Notes: generated from the sequence alone by a model not told the origin. Shown: positions 1 through 9,123, numbered from the stretch's first letter. The stretch: 64,000 nucleotides of DNA from Bacillota bacterium (GCA_023439185.1 JAEXOR010000055.1:1-64000); one strand, 5' to 3'. Numbers and translations are program-made.

Positions 1-1
1 A

Positions 2-742
2 TCACGGGGGGGCGGCGATAGCGGCGACAAGTCCCCCAAGGCCTATACCGTGAAAGCAACCGGTATTCTGGAGGGGGGCAATTATGAAAACGATTATAGC
101 GTCTTCATGCCCTTGGAATCATTAAAAAAATTGGTCCGGGAGCATAACCGGGGCCGGAAACAAAATGAGACCATCAAGATCGACGAGTACTCCAAAATAA
201 TGGTCAAGGTGCAAGATATCAATGATGTTCAAATGGTGCAGCAGCAAATCAAGGACCAGGGGTTTTATGCGGACAGCCTGACCGATATCCTGGCCGCCAT
301 GCAAAAAACCGCGGCGGGGATCCAAAAGGTGCTGGGCGTGATTGGCGCCGTTTCCCTCTTGATTGCCGCCATCGGCATTACCAACACCATGGTGATGTCC
401 ATCTATGAAAGGACCAGGGAGATTGGCGTTATGAAGGTGATCGGCGCCTCCCTGGGGGATATCAGGAGACTGTTCCTCCTGGAATCCGGGATGATCGGCT
501 TCCTCGGGGGAGTGATTGGCATCGTCTTTAGCTACGGCGTCTCCTATCTTTTGAATACCACCGGATTTGTGCTGTTCGAAACGTGGGGTATGCGGGGGGG
601 AACCGGGAATACTTCCATCATTCCCCTGTGGCTGGCGGCGAGCGCCCTGGCTTTTACCAGCCTGATCGGATTGCTTTCGGGCTATTATCCAGCCCGGCGG
701 GCCATGAATCTCAGTGCCCTGGAGGCAATTAAAAAGGAATGA
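2..742 (+). CDS. ABC transporter permease, MacB/FtsX family (5' end outside window)
   Basis: The frame is open from the first bases, so the gene begins upstream and only its C-terminal part (about 246 residues) is visible. It shows part of the extracytoplasmic domain, then three hydrophobic segments with the FtsX/MacB hallmark between the first two (YERTREIGVMKVIGAS), and a final segment ending in the typical PARRAMNLSALEAIKKE tail. Family members are membrane subunits of ABC systems that move lipids, peptides or drugs, or that transmit force across the membrane (MacB type). The substrate cannot be read. It ends 24 bases before the next gene. The GTG at codon 17 of the visible frame is not a convincing start. 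Confidence 0.85.
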   Translation, partial: SRGGGDSGDKSPKAYTVKATGILEGGNYENDYSVFMPLESLKKLVREHNRGRKQNETIKIDEYSKIMVKVQDINDVQMVQQQIKDQGFYADSLTDILAAMQKTAAGIQKVLGVIGAVSLLIAAIGITNTMVMSIYERTREIGVMKVIGASLGDIRRLFLLESGMIGFLGGVIGIVFSYGVSYLLNTTGFVLFETWGMRGGTGNTSIIPLWLAASALAFTSLIGLLSGYYPARRAMNLSALEAIKKE

Positions 743-766
743 TTTAAATCGAAAGCGGGTGAGCAT

Positions 767-1615
767 GTGAAAGTGCGTCTGACCACTTTATGCGACAACA
801 CGGTGGGGAGCAGCGGTTTGGCCGGTGAATGGGGCCTTTCCATCCTGGCGGAGTACCGGGGGGAAAATGTGTTGCTGGACGCGGGCTATGACGATGCGGC
901 GGTTAAGAACGCCGATTTAATGGGTGTCGATCTGGGCCGGGTGGATAAAATCGTGCTCAGTCACGGCCACCTGGACCACGCCGGGGGTCTGGTCCCCATG
1001 CTGCAGAGGATCGGCAGGAAAACCGAGGTATACGCCCATCCCGACGTTTGGGCGCCGAAATACTCGGCTTCCAAACAGCCCTGGGGCGGTGAAACGGGTT
1101 ATCATTTTATCGGCATCCAGCACCGGCTTGAAACGCTGGAAAGCTTGGGCGCCGGCTTCAAGTACCATAGAAAACCTGTCTGGCTCAATGAATTCATGGT
1201 CACCACCGGTGAGGTGCCCATGGTCACATCCTTTGAATCCATTGACGACAACCTGTGTGTTAAAAATGAAACGGGTTATGAACAGGACCCACTTTTGGAC
1301 GACCAGGCCCTGGTCATCAAATCGGGGCGGGGACTGGTGGTGGTGTTGGGTTGTGCCCACCGGGGCGCCGTAAACACCATTGCGCATGCCAAAACTATCA
1401 CCGGCGTGGACCGGGTTTACGCCGTGGTGGGGGGCACCCACCTGCTGCGGGCGGGGGAGGAGCGGATTAATCAAACCATTGCCGCGCTGCGCAAGCTGGG
1501 CGTGGCCAAGGTCGGGGTGTCGCACTGCACCGGGTTCCCGGCGGCGGCCGCCCTGGCCCGGGAATTTGGCGCCGATTTTATTTTCAACAGCACCGGAACC
1601 ATACTTGAATTTTAA
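767..1615 (+). CDS. Metallo-beta-lactamase-fold hydrolase (COG1237-like)
   Basis: 282 residues from a GTG start. The metal-binding motif HGHLDH is present near residue 66 (LSHGHLDHAGG), and further metal-site histidines occur in GCAHRG and VSHCTGF. The arrangement, including the GGTHLL segment, matches the COG1237 group often annotated as 7,8-dihydropterin-6-methyl-4-(beta-D-ribofuranosyl)aminobenzene 5'-phosphate synthase-like. In bacteria the true substrate of this group is mostly unknown, and I do not infer pterin synthesis here. It is a soluble cytoplasmic enzyme with no signal peptide. It follows the ABC permease closely and probably shares its transcript, which the hairpin at 1628-1657 should end. 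Confidence 0.85.
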   Translation: MKVRLTTLCDNTVGSSGLAGEWGLSILAEYRGENVLLDAGYDDAAVKNADLMGVDLGRVDKIVLSHGHLDHAGGLVPMLQRIGRKTEVYAHPDVWAPKYSASKQPWGGETGYHFIGIQHRLETLESLGAGFKYHRKPVWLNEFMVTTGEVPMVTSFESIDDNLCVKNETGYEQDPLLDDQALVIKSGRGLVVVLGCAHRGAVNTIAHAKTITGVDRVYAVVGGTHLLRAGEERINQTIAALRKLGVAKVGVSHCTGFPAAAALAREFGADFIFNSTGTILEF

Positions 1616-1627
1616 ACGCTACGTGAA

Positions 1628-1657
1628 GCTTGGGTGGTATTGCCACCCGGCTTTTTT
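1628..1657 (+). terminator. Rho-independent terminator
   Basis: GGGTGG (1632-1637) pairs with CCACCC (1643-1648) around a TATTG loop, flanked by AGC/GCT, and is followed by a run of T from 1652. It closes the transcript of the metallo-hydrolase gene. Confidence 0.75.
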
Positions 1658-1670
1658 ATTTTTAGGAGTA

Positions 1671-1699
1671 TTGCCAACATCGCCCGGCAGTGATATTAT
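1671..1699 (+). promoter_or_regulatory. Sigma-A-type promoter of the efflux operon
   Basis: TTGCCA (1671-1676) and TATTAT (1694-1699) are separated by 17 bases; each matches five of six consensus positions. Transcription would start near 1706, at the left edge of the large palindrome that follows. Confidence 0.6.
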
Positions 1700-1702
1700 G
1701 TC

Positions 1703-1740
1703 ACCAGGTAAACTAAATCAGGCATTTTAGTTTACCTGGT
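1703..1740. promoter_or_regulatory. Perfect 15-bp inverted repeat, probable operator (or attenuator)
   Basis: ACCAGGTAAACTAAA (1703-1717) and its exact complement (1726-1740) flank an 8-base spacer and are followed by a T run. It overlaps the expected start site of the promoter at 1671-1699. That position suits repressor binding, and the obvious candidate is the TetR protein encoded at the end of the operon. Because of the T run it could instead be, or also be, a transcription attenuator in the leader of the HlyD gene. Confidence 0.6.
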
Positions 1741-1798
1741 TTTTTCCAATTTATTAGCTAAATAAAGTCGGTTCAGTATGCCGGGCGGAGGGGATGGC

Positions 1799-2788
1799 AT
1801 GGAAAAGAAAAGACATATTGCGCTGGTGTTAGTGGTGGTGTTGCTGTCCGCAGGGGGGTACTGGGGGTATCATAACTACCTGGACCGGGATTCCTTAACC
1901 ATTGAGGCCACCGGTACCATTGAAACGACCACCGTTGACCTGAGTGCGAAAATCCAGGGGACCATCGCATCCGTGGCTGTTAACGCCGGTGACACGGCGG
2001 CCCAAGGGCAAGTGGTGGCCGAGCTTTCCCGCAGCGACCTGACGGCCCAGCGGGAGCGGGATGCCCTGGCTGTCTTAAAAGCCGAAGCCGCCCTGGCCGA
2101 CCTGCAGTCCGGCGCCCGGGGCCAGGAAATTGAAGAGGCCGCTCTGGCGCTGGACACTGCCAATGTGCAGCATGAACAGGCCGCAGCTGATTTAAAACGT
2201 CTGGAGTCCCTTCATGAAGCTGGGGCTATTCCCCAGGCGGAGTACGAAAACGCGGTGAACAGAGAAAAACTGGCCACCAATCAAGTTGAAGCGGCTCGGA
2301 TCAGGCTGAGCCTTCTGGAATCGGGCAGCCGGCCCCAGCAGATCAACGCCGCCCGGGTGGAGGTTGAGCGCAGCAAGGCGGTTTTAAAGGCTACCGAGGC
2401 GGTGCTGGAGGATTTGAAAATTATCGCCCCCATTGACGGCCGGGTGCTGTCCAGGAATTACGAAGCCGGCGAGTACGTTAACCCCGGCGTGCCGGTGATG
2501 ACCATCGCGGATCTATCGGATCTGTGGATCAGGGTGTATATCCCCACTGTAGACCTGACGTATGTCAAATTGGGGCAACAGGTAACCTTTACCGTCAGCG
2601 GCGCCGACCGGGTTTTTCAGGGGGTGGTTGAGGAGATAGCCTCCAAGGGTGAATTTACGCCCAAGACTATTCAAACCAAGCAGGAGCGTGCCAATGTAGT
2701 ATTCGGGGTCAAGATCAGAGTCCGGGACGCCGACGGGGCGCTGAAGCCCGGCATGCCCGCGGACGTGGTTTTCGGGACAAAGTTATGA
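1799..2788 (+). CDS. HlyD/EmrA-family periplasmic adaptor subunit of an ABC efflux pump
   Basis: 329 residues from the ATG at 1799, chosen because GGAGGGG lies five bases upstream; the earlier in-frame ATG at 1778 has no such site. Residues 7-25 form an N-terminal membrane anchor. Next come the first half of a biotinyl-lipoyl (barrel-sandwich) domain, a long alpha-hairpin coiled coil rich in Ala/Glu/Gln (roughly 70-190), the second lipoyl half (IIAPIDGRVLSRNYEAGEYV) and a beta-barrel domain. This is the YbhG-type layout. The stop overlaps the start of the first ATPase (ATGA), so it is translationally coupled to the ABC genes. In a Gram-positive cell it would act at the outer face of the membrane. 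Confidence 0.9.
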   Translation: MEKKRHIALVLVVVLLSAGGYWGYHNYLDRDSLTIEATGTIETTTVDLSAKIQGTIASVAVNAGDTAAQGQVVAELSRSDLTAQRERDALAVLKAEAALADLQSGARGQEIEEAALALDTANVQHEQAAADLKRLESLHEAGAIPQAEYENAVNREKLATNQVEAARIRLSLLESGSRPQQINAARVEVERSKAVLKATEAVLEDLKIIAPIDGRVLSRNYEAGEYVNPGVPVMTIADLSDLWIRVYIPTVDLTYVKLGQQVTFTVSGADRVFQGVVEEIASKGEFTPKTIQTKQERANVVFGVKIRVRDADGALKPGMPADVVFGTKL

Positions 2789-3693
2789 TTAAGGTTGAAA
2801 AACTGAGCAAACGCTTTGGCGCCGTCCAGGCGGTTGACGAAGTGAGCATGCACGTGAAAAAACAGGATATTTTCGGCCTGGTGGGTCCCGACGGGGCGGG
2901 TAAAACCACCCTGATGCGCATGGTTTGCGGACTGGCGGAGCCCGATCAGGGGGAAGTGCGGTTAATGGGCGAAAAGCCGGGCCGGTTGGAAGTGGCCCGG
3001 GAACACCTGGGTTATATGCCCCAGCGGTTCAGCCTGTACGGGGATTTGACGGTGCTGGAGAATATTAATTTTTTCGGCGCCATGTATAAGCTGGACAGAA
3101 AAACCATTGTCCGCCGGGCCGATGAAATTCTGGCCCTGACCGGCCTGATCCGTTTCAAGGACCGCTTTGCCGATCAACTTTCCGGGGGCATGAAGCAAAA
3201 ATTGGCCCTGACCTGTTCCCTGGTAACCAGGCCGGCCCTGCTGGTGCTGGATGAGCCCACTTACGGCGTAGACCCCGAGTCCCGCAAGGAGTTTTGGAAG
3301 ATCCTGTATCGTTTAAACCGGGAGGGGATGACCATCCTGGTTTCCACTCCGTATATGGACGAGGCGGAACTGTGCACCGTGGTTTCTTTCATTCAACGGG
3401 GCCGGGTAGCGGCGGTGGATTCACCGGCCAACCTGAAAAAAAGCTTTGGGCGCCATATTTTGGAGGTGCGGGCGGACACCAGGGATCCGGAGCTGTTCAG
3501 CGGCCTGGCCGAAACCCTGGATTATTCCTTTTATGGTGACAAATACCGGGTGGTGGTGGATAACGCCGGAGCAGGCCGCCGGGCTATCGAACGCTATCTG
3601 GCCGATAAAGACGTCCTCGCGGTCAGTATTCGTGAAATTCCCCCTACCATGGAAGAGGTCTTTATCTCCCTGGCCGGGGAAGAGGTGTCTTGA
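2785..3693 (+). CDS. ABC transporter ATP-binding protein (YbhF N-half type)
   Basis: 302 residues. Walker A is GPDGAGKTTL (about 33-42), the signature is LSGGMKQK, Walker B is LLVLDEPT followed by YGVDPESR, and the switch region reads STPYMDEAELC. The usual switch histidine is therefore replaced by proline (STPY rather than TTHF). It overlaps the HlyD gene by four bases and the next ATPase gene by one. It corresponds to the first half of YbhF-type double ATPases, here encoded separately. It is expected to pair with the second ATPase to power the ABC-2 permease downstream. The missing switch His suggests one degenerate and one active ATP site. Confidence 0.92.
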   Translation: MIKVEKLSKRFGAVQAVDEVSMHVKKQDIFGLVGPDGAGKTTLMRMVCGLAEPDQGEVRLMGEKPGRLEVAREHLGYMPQRFSLYGDLTVLENINFFGAMYKLDRKTIVRRADEILALTGLIRFKDRFADQLSGGMKQKLALTCSLVTRPALLVLDEPTYGVDPESRKEFWKILYRLNREGMTILVSTPYMDEAELCTVVSFIQRGRVAAVDSPANLKKSFGRHILEVRADTRDPELFSGLAETLDYSFYGDKYRVVVDNAGAGRRAIERYLADKDVLAVSIREIPPTMEEVFISLAGEEVS

Positions 3694-4613
3694 TGGAGTA
3701 TGCGGTAACCACCAATGAACTGACCAGGACCTTCGGCAGTTTTACCGCCGTGGATCGTTTGACTCTCAATATCAAACCCGGCGAAATATATGGGTTTCTG
3801 GGGCCAAACGGCGCCGGCAAGTCCACCGCCATCCGGATGCTGTGCGGTATCCTGGAGCCCACCTCCGGTACGGGCACCGTGCTGGGCTATGACCTGCTCC
3901 GGGAAACCGAAGAGATTAAAAAGAGAATCGGCTATATGTCCCAGAAGTTCAGCCTTTACGAGGACCTGACCGTGGAGGAAAACCTTAATTTTTACGCCGG
4001 CCTGTACAGCGTGCCGCGCCGGGAAGTTAAGGACCGGGTACGGGAAATGACGGCCATGGCCGGGCTTGCCGGCCGGGAAAGGGAATTAACCGCCACCCTC
4101 AGCGGCGGTTGGAAACAGAGGCTGGCTCTGGGCTGTGCTATCATAGCGCGGCCGGCCATAGTCTTTCTGGATGAACCCACCAGCGGAGTCAGCCCCGTCA
4201 GCCGGCGCATGTTTTTCAAGATTATCCGGCGGCTGGCCGCGGCGGGCACCACGGTGATGGTGACCACTCATTTTATGGATGAAGCCGAGTACTGCGATAA
4301 AATCGCTTTTATTTCCGCCGGACGGCTGACGGCGGTGAACACGCCGGATTATTTGAAGCGGCATGTGCTCGGCGGACACCTGGTGGAATTGGAACTGCCC
4401 GACGCCATGGACAGGCTGGACGAGATCGAGAGTCTGCCTTACGTAAAGGAATGCACCGTTCACGGCCCGCTGCTGCACGTGCTGCTGGAAGACGGGTCCC
4501 GCATACCGGCGCTGGCGGAGTATACCGGGGCCGGACCACGGTCCATCACGCCCTCCCTGGAGGATGTTTTCATCGCCCTGGCAAAGCGGAAAGGGGACAC
4601 ACCTTTTCTTTAG
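3693..4613 (+). CDS. ABC transporter ATP-binding protein (YbhF C-half type)
   Basis: 306 residues from ATG 3693, which overlaps the previous stop (TGATG); a TTG three bases upstream is possible. Walker A is GPNGAGKST, the signature is LSGGWKQR, Walker B is IVFLDEPT, and the switch is VTTHFMDEAEYC with the histidine intact. The D-loop reads SGVSPVSRR instead of the usual SGVDP. With the preceding ATPase it forms a heterodimeric motor for drug or lipid export. A 129-base gap without a visible gene separates it from the permease. Confidence 0.92.
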   Translation: MEYAVTTNELTRTFGSFTAVDRLTLNIKPGEIYGFLGPNGAGKSTAIRMLCGILEPTSGTGTVLGYDLLRETEEIKKRIGYMSQKFSLYEDLTVEENLNFYAGLYSVPRREVKDRVREMTAMAGLAGRERELTATLSGGWKQRLALGCAIIARPAIVFLDEPTSGVSPVSRRMFFKIIRRLAAAGTTVMVTTHFMDEAEYCDKIAFISAGRLTAVNTPDYLKRHVLGGHLVELELPDAMDRLDEIESLPYVKECTVHGPLLHVLLEDGSRIPALAEYTGAGPRSITPSLEDVFIALAKRKGDTPFL

Positions 4614-4742
4614 GAGGGTCTCAGCTTTGGGGCCGGAGGTATGTCCCCAACGAGTTGCTGGTGCTGTCGGTGCTTGAGCAAATCGGGGACAGGTGCAACC
4701 ACGCGGCAAAGGTTGGAGGTTGGAATGGAAGGATGTGGGTAG

Positions 4743-5852
4743 ATGAGCAGGATACTGGCTATCTTACATAAGGAATTTCTGCAGATGCGCAGGGACCGCA
4801 TGACCCTGGGCCTTATCTTCATGCTTCCGCTGGTGCAGCTGCTGTTATTTGGTTATGCTATTCAAACCGAGGTTAAGCATATCCCTACCGTGGTGTTTGA
4901 CCAGTCACTTACTCCCGCCAGCCGGGAAATGCTGGATTCCTTCAGCGCTTCAGGTTATTTTGACATTACATCCACGGCGGGTAGCTACGATGAAGTCAAC
5001 GGGGCCATCGATAGCGGCCGGGCTAAAGTGGGCATCATCTTCCCGCCGGACTTCGAGCATAACGTCAAGCGGGGCGATTCCGCCCAGGTGCAGGTGATCG
5101 TGGACGCCAGCGACAACATGGTGGCCAACCAGGCCATCGCCATAGCCAACTCCATCGGCTTAATCAAATCCCAGGAAATCCTGGCTCAGAAAAAAGTCAT
5201 CGGCGGGCTGCCCTATGACATCAGGGTGCGGCCCTGGTACAACCCCGACGGCATCACCGCCTATTACATGGTGCCGGCCATCCTCGGCGTGATCGTCACT
5301 TTGACCATGGTGATTATGACTTCCATGGGTATCGTGCGGGAACGTGAAAGGGGTACCCTGGAACAGCTAATCGTTACGCCGGTTAAGTCGTATGAGCTGA
5401 TGATCGGCAAAATCCTTCCCTATATAGTACTGGGTTATTTGCAAATTACCGTGGCGCTGCTGGTGGGGGTAATCGTTTTTCATGTGCCCATCCGGGGCAG
5501 TTTGCTGGAATTATACCTGCTGACCCTGTTTTTCATCACCGCCTCGCTGGGGCTGGGGATTTTGATTTCCAATGTCGCCAAGACCCAGATGCAGGCTTTC
5601 CAGATGTCTTTCTTCTTCATGCTGCCCAGCATACTGCTTTCCGGGTTCATGTTTCCCCGGGACGCCATGCCGCAGTTCATTTATTATATCAGCACCCTGA
5701 TCCCGCTGACTTATTACCTGGACATCATCAGGGGCATCGTTTTAAAGGGCATCGGTTTTCCCTACCTGGTGGGACAGGTTGCCTCGCTGCTGGTGTTTTC
5801 AGTGGTGCTGCTTACTTTAAGCATCCTGAAGTTTAAGAAAAGGATTGTGTAA
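4743..5852 (+). CDS. ABC-2 type permease (YbhR/YbhS family)
   Basis: 369 residues. One N-terminal membrane helix (about 20-42) is followed by an extracytoplasmic domain of about 130 residues, then five further helices from about residue 175. The family signature RERERGTLEQLIVTPVKSYELMIGKILPY sits after the second helix. Family members form the membrane channel of drug, Na+ or polyketide exporters. Related bacterial operons often encode two such permeases; only one is present here, so it probably homodimerises. The upstream GGAAGGATG supports the ATG start. The TetR gene follows after eight bases. Confidence 0.9.
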   Translation: MSRILAILHKEFLQMRRDRMTLGLIFMLPLVQLLLFGYAIQTEVKHIPTVVFDQSLTPASREMLDSFSASGYFDITSTAGSYDEVNGAIDSGRAKVGIIFPPDFEHNVKRGDSAQVQVIVDASDNMVANQAIAIANSIGLIKSQEILAQKKVIGGLPYDIRVRPWYNPDGITAYYMVPAILGVIVTLTMVIMTSMGIVRERERGTLEQLIVTPVKSYELMIGKILPYIVLGYLQITVALLVGVIVFHVPIRGSLLELYLLTLFFITASLGLGILISNVAKTQMQAFQMSFFFMLPSILLSGFMFPRDAMPQFIYYISTLIPLTYYLDIIRGIVLKGIGFPYLVGQVASLLVFSVVLLTLSILKFKKRIV

Positions 5853-5860
5853 GAGCATAG

Positions 5861-6451
5861 GTGGTGCGGGTTTTGAATAAACGGGAACAAATTATCACCG
5901 CTTTGGAGGAGCTTTCCCGGACCCGGGGCTTTTACCGGGTTACCGTGGATGAACTGGCTGCCCGGGCGGGGGTCAGTAAAAGGACCATTTACCGCCATTT
6001 CCGCGGTAAGGACGAAATAGTGGAAGCCCTTATGGACAGGTTCATGTTGTACATGGCCGGCCAGCTGGAGCAAATTATCAATTCCGGCCGGGAACCGGCC
6101 GAAATACTTACCGGCATTATCAGTTTTGTCACCCGGGAGGGCATACTCCTGGCCAATCCGCTGGTGCTTGACGACCTCAGGCGCTATTATCCGGCATTGT
6201 GGGCCAGGGTCGAGCGGTTCCGGTCGGAAAAAATTCAGCAGAATTTTGTAAAATTGCTGGTCGCCAAACATAACCGGGGACTGCGGAAGATAGATCCCAG
6301 AATACTGGCGGCGGTTTTTTCGGCTGCGGTGCAGGCGGTTGTAAATCCGGAGTTTTTATTGAGCAACGGAATAACCCTGGAGAGCGCGGTTAAGCAACTG
6401 GTCGGGCTTTTTATGTACGGCGTTATTGAGAAGGAACCTTTCAGCCTTTAA
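5861..6451 (+). CDS. TetR/AcrR-family transcriptional regulator
   Basis: 196 residues if translated from GTG 5861. A TTG at 5873, preceded by AGGTGGTG at 5859-5866, is an equally good start and gives 192 residues. The N-terminal helix-turn-helix (YRVTVDELAARAGVSKRTIYRHFRGKDEI) is typical; the rest is the helical ligand-binding domain. As the last gene of the efflux operon it most likely represses that operon, probably at the palindrome 1703-1740, and releases it when an exported compound binds. Confidence 0.9.
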   Translation: MVRVLNKREQIITALEELSRTRGFYRVTVDELAARAGVSKRTIYRHFRGKDEIVEALMDRFMLYMAGQLEQIINSGREPAEILTGIISFVTREGILLANPLVLDDLRRYYPALWARVERFRSEKIQQNFVKLLVAKHNRGLRKIDPRILAAVFSAAVQAVVNPEFLLSNGITLESAVKQLVGLFMYGVIEKEPFSL

Positions 6452-6476
6452 AAAAGACTGTTGGGAACGGATTTCT

Positions 6477-6505
6477 TTGCTAAAACAGGGTTTTAAGGTT
6501 ATGAT
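6477..6505 (+). promoter_or_regulatory. Possible sigma-A promoter for the IclR/acyl-CoA synthetase operon
   Basis: TTGCTA (6477-6482), a 17-base spacer and TATGAT (6500-6505). It lies 74 bases before the chosen IclR start, in an AT-rich gap after the TetR gene. Confidence 0.4.
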
Positions 6506-6578
6506 TAATAAACTGAATTATCTGAATAATAATTACCAATGCGACAACTGTGTTTCGGTCATCGAAGGGGGCTATTGC

Positions 6579-7394
6579 ATGGCTGAACGTGCCCTGGAAA
6601 AACCGGTTCACTCAGTGGAACGGGCGCTGGCAATTCTGGAAACCCTGGGGCAAAAGCCCGACGGCTACGGCTGTACGGAACTGGGGCAGTTGCTGTCCTT
6701 GCATAAAAGCACGGTGCACAGGTTTCTCTCCACCCTGCAGGCCTTTGGTTTTGCCGAGCAGGACCCCGGTACCGAGCGTTACAAATTAGGCATGAAAATG
6801 ATTTATCTGGGTATGAAAGTGTTGGACAGCCTTGATTTTCGCAAGGTGGCCATACCATATATGCGTGAACTGGTGGAAATCTCAAGGGAAACAGTGCAAC
6901 TGGCGGTTTTGGACGGTGACGAAACCCTGGCGGTGGAAAGGGAAGTATCCCCGGAAGCGATTACCGTCAATCTTGGTTTGCGCAGCCAGGCGCACTGTAC
7001 CGCTGAAGGCAAGGTATTGCTGGCTGCCCTGTCTCCCGAAAACGCTGTTGATATTTTGGAAAAAAGCGGGATGCCCCAGAATACAGTCAATACGATAACG
7101 GATCTCAATCAAATGCTTTCTCATCTGGAAAAAGTCCGTCAGCAGGGCTTTGCCGTAAGCGCGGACGAAATGGTGGAAGGGGTGCGGAGCATCGCCGCGC
7201 CGGTCCATAACCATGCCGGGCAGGTGATTGCCGCCCTGAGCATTCTTGGACCGGGCTCCCGGCTGACGCTGGAGAGGATATCAAGGCTGGTTACGGTGTT
7301 AAAGGAAACGTGTACATCTGTTTCCATGCAGCTTGGTTACGACCCGGAAATGCTTAATAAAACAATTTTTCCAGGGGGGGCGGCAGGTAAATGA
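6579..7394 (+). CDS. IclR-family transcriptional regulator
   Basis: 271 residues from ATG 6579, chosen for the GAAGGGGG upstream and because the IclR homology begins here (VHSVERALAILETLG). The longer frame extends back into the TetR gene and is unlikely to be translated. It has an N-terminal winged helix (ELGQLLSLHKSTVHRFLSTLQAFGF) and a C-terminal effector domain ending in SILGPGSRLTLERI. IclR proteins typically sense small aromatic or organic acids and control the adjacent catabolic operon. The stop overlaps the acyl-CoA synthetase start (ATGA), so that gene and perhaps the MFS gene are its likely targets. Confidence 0.9.
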   Translation: MAERALEKPVHSVERALAILETLGQKPDGYGCTELGQLLSLHKSTVHRFLSTLQAFGFAEQDPGTERYKLGMKMIYLGMKVLDSLDFRKVAIPYMRELVEISRETVQLAVLDGDETLAVEREVSPEAITVNLGLRSQAHCTAEGKVLLAALSPENAVDILEKSGMPQNTVNTITDLNQMLSHLEKVRQQGFAVSADEMVEGVRSIAAPVHNHAGQVIAALSILGPGSRLTLERISRLVTVLKETCTSVSMQLGYDPEMLNKTIFPGGAAGK

Positions 7395-9064
7395 ACATGG
7401 GGTCAAACCTTGCCGATTATGACCGGGTTTATGAGAATTTTTCCTGGTCAGACACAGAAAGGGAATTGGGCTGGGTGGAGGGAGAACCTGTCAACATTGC
7501 ATACTCCTGCGTTGAACGTAATATCCGGGCGGGCAGGGGCCGGTGGACGGCTCTGTTATGTGATGACGGCGGCAGCAAAAGAAAGTATACATTTAATGAG
7601 CTGAGCGAGCTGACCGACAGGTTTGCCAATGGTTTAAAGAAAATGGGCGTGCGCCGGGGTGAACGGGTGGTGCTGTTTCTGCCGTCAGGCCTCGAATTTC
7701 AGATCAGCCTGTTGGGCGTGGTCAAAGCAGGCGCCATTGCCGTGCCGCTGCACAGCAAATTTATGGACGACGCGGTCCGGCAATTTCTGCTGGACAGCGA
7801 ACCGGCGGCGGTGATCACCACCGCCGCGCTGAAACAGCGTATCAGACACTGTAACATGTCTTTCATCCGCCGGGTAATCGTGGTAAACGGGGGCGGTGAG
7901 GACGACTGGCAGGCCATGATTGATCATTCCGGCGCTGAACCCGCCACCGAATGGATGCGGCGGGAAGACCCCATGCTGCTCCTTTACACCTCGGGCTCCA
8001 CCGGCGCCCCCAAGGGCGTGGTGCACGTGCACGAGGGAGCGCTCCAATATTACCAGACCGGACGCTGGGTGCTGGACATGAAGGAAAAGGATGTTTTTTG
8101 GTGTAACGCCGACCCCGGCTGGGTGACCGCTATTTCATACGGGGTATGGGCGCCGCTTTTAAACGGCGTGACCACGCTGATCTATTCCGGCCCGTTTAAC
8201 GCCGGACAGTGGTACGATGTGTTGGAAAGAAACAAAGTTGCGGTATGGTACACGACTCCCACTTACCTGAGGAAACTGATGGCCGGCGGTACAGCCGCGG
8301 CCAGGAAACACACCTTTAACGCGCTGCGCTATATTTTCAGCGCCGGTGAGCCGCTTAACCCGATTCTCAACCGTTGGAGTTTGAGCGTTTTTAACCGGCC
8401 GGTGCATGATAGCTGGTGGATGACCGAAACCGGCGGCCAGATGATTGTCAATTTTCCCTGCCTGCCGCTGAAACCGGGTTCCATGGGCAAGCCGGTGCCC
8501 GGTATTTATGCCGCTATAGTGGATGAAAACGGGAATGAACTGCCGCCGCTGGAAATGGGCCAACTGGCCATCAGGACCGGGTGGCCGGCCATGATGCGGG
8601 ACATTTGGAAAGACAGGGATAAGTACGACAGCTACTTTCGCCTGCCGCCCTGGTATTTGACCGGCGATCTGGCGTACCGCGACCGGGACGGATATTTCTG
8701 GTTCCAGGGGCGGGCCGATGATATGATTAAAACCGACGGTGAGCGGGTCGGTCCCTATGAAATAGAGAGCAAGCTGGTGGAACACCCGGCGGTGGCCGAG
8801 GCAGGAGTAATCGGCAAGCCTGATTCCATGCGCGGTGAAATTATTAAAGCTTTCCTGGTGCTTAACCGGCAGTACGTCTGGTCTGAAGAACTGTGTTCCG
8901 AAATCCGGCACTTCATCAAGACCAGGCTGGCTCACCACCTGGCGCCGGATGAAATAGAGATCTGCGGTCAACTGCCCAGAACAAAAAGCGGCAAGCTGAT
9001 GCGCTGGGTGCTTAAATCCAGGGAACTTGGGCTGCCGGTAAACGATGTGGATAATCTGGACTAA
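7391..9064 (+). CDS. AMP-forming acyl-CoA synthetase (acetyl/medium-chain/aryl type)
   Basis: 557 residues. ANL-superfamily motifs are in order: LLYTSGSTGAPKGVVH (nucleotide loop, about 198), SAGEPLNP, WWMTETGGQ, the hinge segment YLTGDLAYRDRDGYFWFQGRADDMIK, and PRTKSGKLMRW with the catalytic lysine near the C-terminus. It activates a carboxylic acid with ATP and CoA in the cytoplasm. The motifs fit the acetyl-CoA synthetase/medium-chain/benzoate-type branch but do not decide the acid. Coupling to an IclR regulator and proximity to an OFA-type carrier suggest an imported organic acid. The strong terminator at 9094-9123 ends the unit. Confidence 0.92.
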   Translation: MNMGSNLADYDRVYENFSWSDTERELGWVEGEPVNIAYSCVERNIRAGRGRWTALLCDDGGSKRKYTFNELSELTDRFANGLKKMGVRRGERVVLFLPSGLEFQISLLGVVKAGAIAVPLHSKFMDDAVRQFLLDSEPAAVITTAALKQRIRHCNMSFIRRVIVVNGGGEDDWQAMIDHSGAEPATEWMRREDPMLLLYTSGSTGAPKGVVHVHEGALQYYQTGRWVLDMKEKDVFWCNADPGWVTAISYGVWAPLLNGVTTLIYSGPFNAGQWYDVLERNKVAVWYTTPTYLRKLMAGGTAAARKHTFNALRYIFSAGEPLNPILNRWSLSVFNRPVHDSWWMTETGGQMIVNFPCLPLKPGSMGKPVPGIYAAIVDENGNELPPLEMGQLAIRTGWPAMMRDIWKDRDKYDSYFRLPPWYLTGDLAYRDRDGYFWFQGRADDMIKTDGERVGPYEIESKLVEHPAVAEAGVIGKPDSMRGEIIKAFLVLNRQYVWSEELCSEIRHFIKTRLAHHLAPDEIEICGQLPRTKSGKLMRWVLKSRELGLPVNDVDNLD

Positions 9065-9093
9065 GTTAATTGAATAATATAAAACCGGGTTTT

Positions 9094-9123
9094 AAAAAAA
9101 GAGGGCGTTTGCCCTCTTTTTTT
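9094..9123. terminator. Strong bidirectional terminator
   Basis: A 13-bp perfect stem (seven A plus GAGGGC at 9094-9106; GCCCTC plus seven T at 9111-9123) closes on a GTTT loop. The A and T runs on the two sides let it work in both directions. Confidence 0.9.
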
